From Gammaproteobacteria bacterium (GTDB lineage Bacteria > Pseudomonadota > Gammaproteobacteria > Thiohalomonadales > Thiohalomonadaceae): DNA of 40,881 nucleotides. A model generated the notes under the pieces. It did no database searches. It worked only from the letters and a program-made list of their open reading frames with translations, and was not told the DNA's origin. The translations under genes and the position numbers were made by a program. Shown piece after piece: positions 39,578-40,881 of the stretch (the stretch's first letter is position 1; every line of letters starts with the position of its first letter). Where the stretch lies: the NCBI GenBank assembly GCA_023228645.1, contig JALOAT010000037.1, positions 1 to 40,881 on the forward strand, in the 5' to 3' direction.

Positions 39578-40435
39578 GTGGATACTGATCAAATCCGGAC
39601 TTTTCTGGCGGTGGCGGCCAACGGCAGTTTTCTCGAAGCCGCAAGCCGCCTTCATGTCACCCAATCCACGGTCAGCGCGCGGATTCGCAATCTCGAAGCG
39701 TATCTGGGCGCGAAATTGTTCGCGCGAAGCCGCGGCGGGGCTGTCTTGACACTCGCGGGCAGGCGCTTCCTGCGCCATGCCAAGTCGTTGATGATCACGG
39801 TTGAACAGGCCCGATACGACCTCGGCTTGCCGAGCCGCTTCAATGGCAGCATCACGGTTGGCGCACGCATCGCCTTGTGCGAAGGATTCCTTCCCCGCTG
39901 GGCCGGGCTGATGCGCGAGATCGCACCCAACATCTCGCTACGCAATGAAATCGGATTCGAAGAAGAGTTGATGCGGCGGCTGATGAAAGGGACCCTGGAC
40001 ATCGGCTTGATGTATACGCCGCAACACAGCCCAGGTCTGCAAGTGGAACACCTGTTTGATGAATCCCTGGTGCTTCTGAGTACTGATGCCGGGAAACCCT
40101 GGCCGGACGACAAATACATCTATGTCGACTGGGGCCCTGAATTCTATGCGCAACACAACAGCTACTTTCCGCAACTGGAACGGCCGGCGCAGATCGCCAA
40201 CATAGGCTGGCTCGGCGTAAAGCTCATCCTCGCAAACGGCGGCTCCTGTTTTCTTCCGATCCGAATGGCGGAGCCACTGATAAGGAAAGGCGAACTGCAC
40301 CGCGTGCCGAACAGCCCGGAGTTCCGGCTGCCCGCGTACATGGTGTTTCCACGGGATTCCGAATCGGATGCCCTTAAACAGGCCTTGAGTGCGATGCGTT
40401 CTTTGGCGGCGGAGGAACGGAAAGCCGGAGGCTGA
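39578..40435 (+). CDS. LysR-family transcriptional regulator
   Basis: The protein has 285 residues and a GTG start. The N-terminal helix-turn-helix is classical: DTDQIRTFLAVAANGSFLEA, SRLHVTQSTVSARIRNLEAY and LGAKLFARSRGGAVLTLAG. The effector domain begins near residue 90 (GSITVGARIALCEGFLP). The GTG at 39578 is preferred over an upstream ATG at 39515 because it gives the standard LysR N-terminus and has GGAAGA upstream. It is divergent from the HPP gene, so control of HPP/CBS expression is plausible. The ligand is unknown. Confidence 0.92.
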   Translation: MDTDQIRTFLAVAANGSFLEAASRLHVTQSTVSARIRNLEAYLGAKLFARSRGGAVLTLAGRRFLRHAKSLMITVEQARYDLGLPSRFNGSITVGARIALCEGFLPRWAGLMREIAPNISLRNEIGFEEELMRRLMKGTLDIGLMYTPQHSPGLQVEHLFDESLVLLSTDAGKPWPDDKYIYVDWGPEFYAQHNSYFPQLERPAQIANIGWLGVKLILANGGSCFLPIRMAEPLIRKGELHRVPNSPEFRLPAYMVFPRDSESDALKQALSAMRSLAAEERKAGG

Positions 40436-40499
40436 TTGCGCGCGCAAGATCAACGAGAAAGCGAAAGCGGCGGCATGAGTCACGCGGGAACTAGCTTGA

Positions 40500-40760
40500 C
40501 ACGCGCCGGGGGCCATCAAGGTACATTTTGACCGAAACGATTTCGCCGCGGTGTCGCAACAGCTCCACGACTTCCGTTTCGACCTGCACAGCCACCTTAT
40601 CAGCGAGAACGTTCGCCTCTATATCTATCTCGGCAGGTTCACGAGCCATGACCAAGAGAAATACGCTCTGGTGTGCAAGTTTCGCCAGGAAATGGAAAGC
40701 ATCGGAAAGACGGCGCTTCGGCTGCTGAAAAAGTATGAGACCCTGAACATCAATCGTAAG
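40500..40760 (+). pseudogene. Hemerythrin-like fragment, no start codon
   Basis: The frame opens after TGA at 40497-40499 and reads VHFDRNDFAAVSQQLHDFRF, DLHSHLISENVRLYIYLGRF, ALVCKFRQEMESIGKTALRL and LLKKYETLN. This is a helical hemerythrin-like (HHE-type) pattern with the His of LHSHL and the Glu of QEM in plausible iron-ligand places. No ATG is present in frame; a GTG at 40551 is possible but falls inside the domain. After about 40752 the frame continues as basic, unrelated sequence. I read it as a 5'-truncated remnant, possibly cut by an insertion at its right end. Confidence 0.5.
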
Positions 40761-40836
40761 CGGTCAATAAACCGCACCCTTCCCACTCGTCAACGCATCC
40801 CGAAAACTGTGGCCTTCACCATCGTGAGGCACAGTC

Positions 40837-40881
40837 ATGCGAAAGAACACGACCAAGGCGCTGCGAATGAGCGGTGCCGCA
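40837..40881 (+). CDS. Start of an unidentified gene (3' cut by the window end)
   Basis: ATG at 40837 has a GAGG ribosome-binding site about 8 bases upstream. Only 15 codons are visible: MRKNTTKALRMSGAA. The product cannot be identified. The position right after a truncated gene fragment would suit the first gene of an insertion sequence, but this is a guess. Confidence 0.35.
   Translation, partial: MRKNTTKALRMSGAA

Overview
The window (about 41 kb, GC-rich, densely coded) looks like the chromosome of a Gram-negative proteobacterium, most likely a gammaproteobacterium. The signs are lipoproteins with lipoboxes, OmpA-like and FadL-like outer-membrane proteins, QseBC- and OmpR-type two-component systems, cytochrome b561 and a class II-like cytochrome c. 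No rRNA, tRNA, CRISPR array, phage module or complete insertion sequence was seen. The taxon is an inference; the sequence alone does not fix the genus.

Layout. 1-1.4 kb: partial metallo-hydrolase and a lytic-transglycosylase-like lipoprotein. 1.57-4.24 kb: envelope-stress module. A c-di-GMP-I riboswitch followed by an intrinsic terminator precedes htpX-pspAB, which converges on pspA-pspAA. 4.3-6.8 kb: small unknown protein, DUF808 membrane protein, and a two-gene lipoprotein operon (DUF4398, then DUF4398/OmpA). 6.97-8.08 kb: an XRE regulator in an operon with a degenerate CsrA-like protein, divergent from a second XRE regulator. 8.0-11.9 kb: an intact QseBC-like system at the end of an operon whose upstream genes (thermostable-hemolysin-like, SDR, TPR protein) all carry lesions. 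Two direct-repeat boxes that could bind the response regulator lie upstream.

12.3-17.3 kb: a response regulator, small unknown proteins, a long intergenic region with DnaA-box-like palindromes and an extragenic inverted repeat, an outer-membrane beta-barrel, a lipoprotein and a coiled-coil protein. 17.7-21.4 kb: SDR oxidoreductase, a frameshifted exported-protein gene, an Old Yellow Enzyme and an EF-hand protein. 22.2-27.0 kb: an orphan terminator that may end a small RNA, cytochrome b561, an OmpR/EnvZ-type pair, and divergently a cytochrome c, a FadL-type porin and a DUF2892 protein.

28.1-32.8 kb is the most unusual part. It is a tightly overlapping four-gene operon: corrinoid protein, UroD-fold methyltransferase, RACo-type corrinoid reductive activator, and a GAF-PAS-HD-GYP c-di-GMP phosphodiesterase. 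The methyltransferase has lost the His-X-Cys...Cys zinc triad of MtaA-like enzymes. No separate substrate methyltransferase is adjacent. With the c-di-GMP riboswitch this makes c-di-GMP a recurring theme.

32.8-40.9 kb: Na/Pi cotransporter-PhoU protein, a 29-residue Lys-rich protein, a DHFR/RibD-like reductase, cyclopropane fatty acid synthase, a MITE-like element that supplies the stop codon of a CBS-domain gene, an HPP transporter gene next to that CBS gene, a LysR regulator, a hemerythrin-like fragment and the first codons of a gene cut by the window edge. At least five loci carry frameshifts or in-frame stops. Either several genes are decaying or the assembly has some indel errors; one case sits in a six-base homopolymer.
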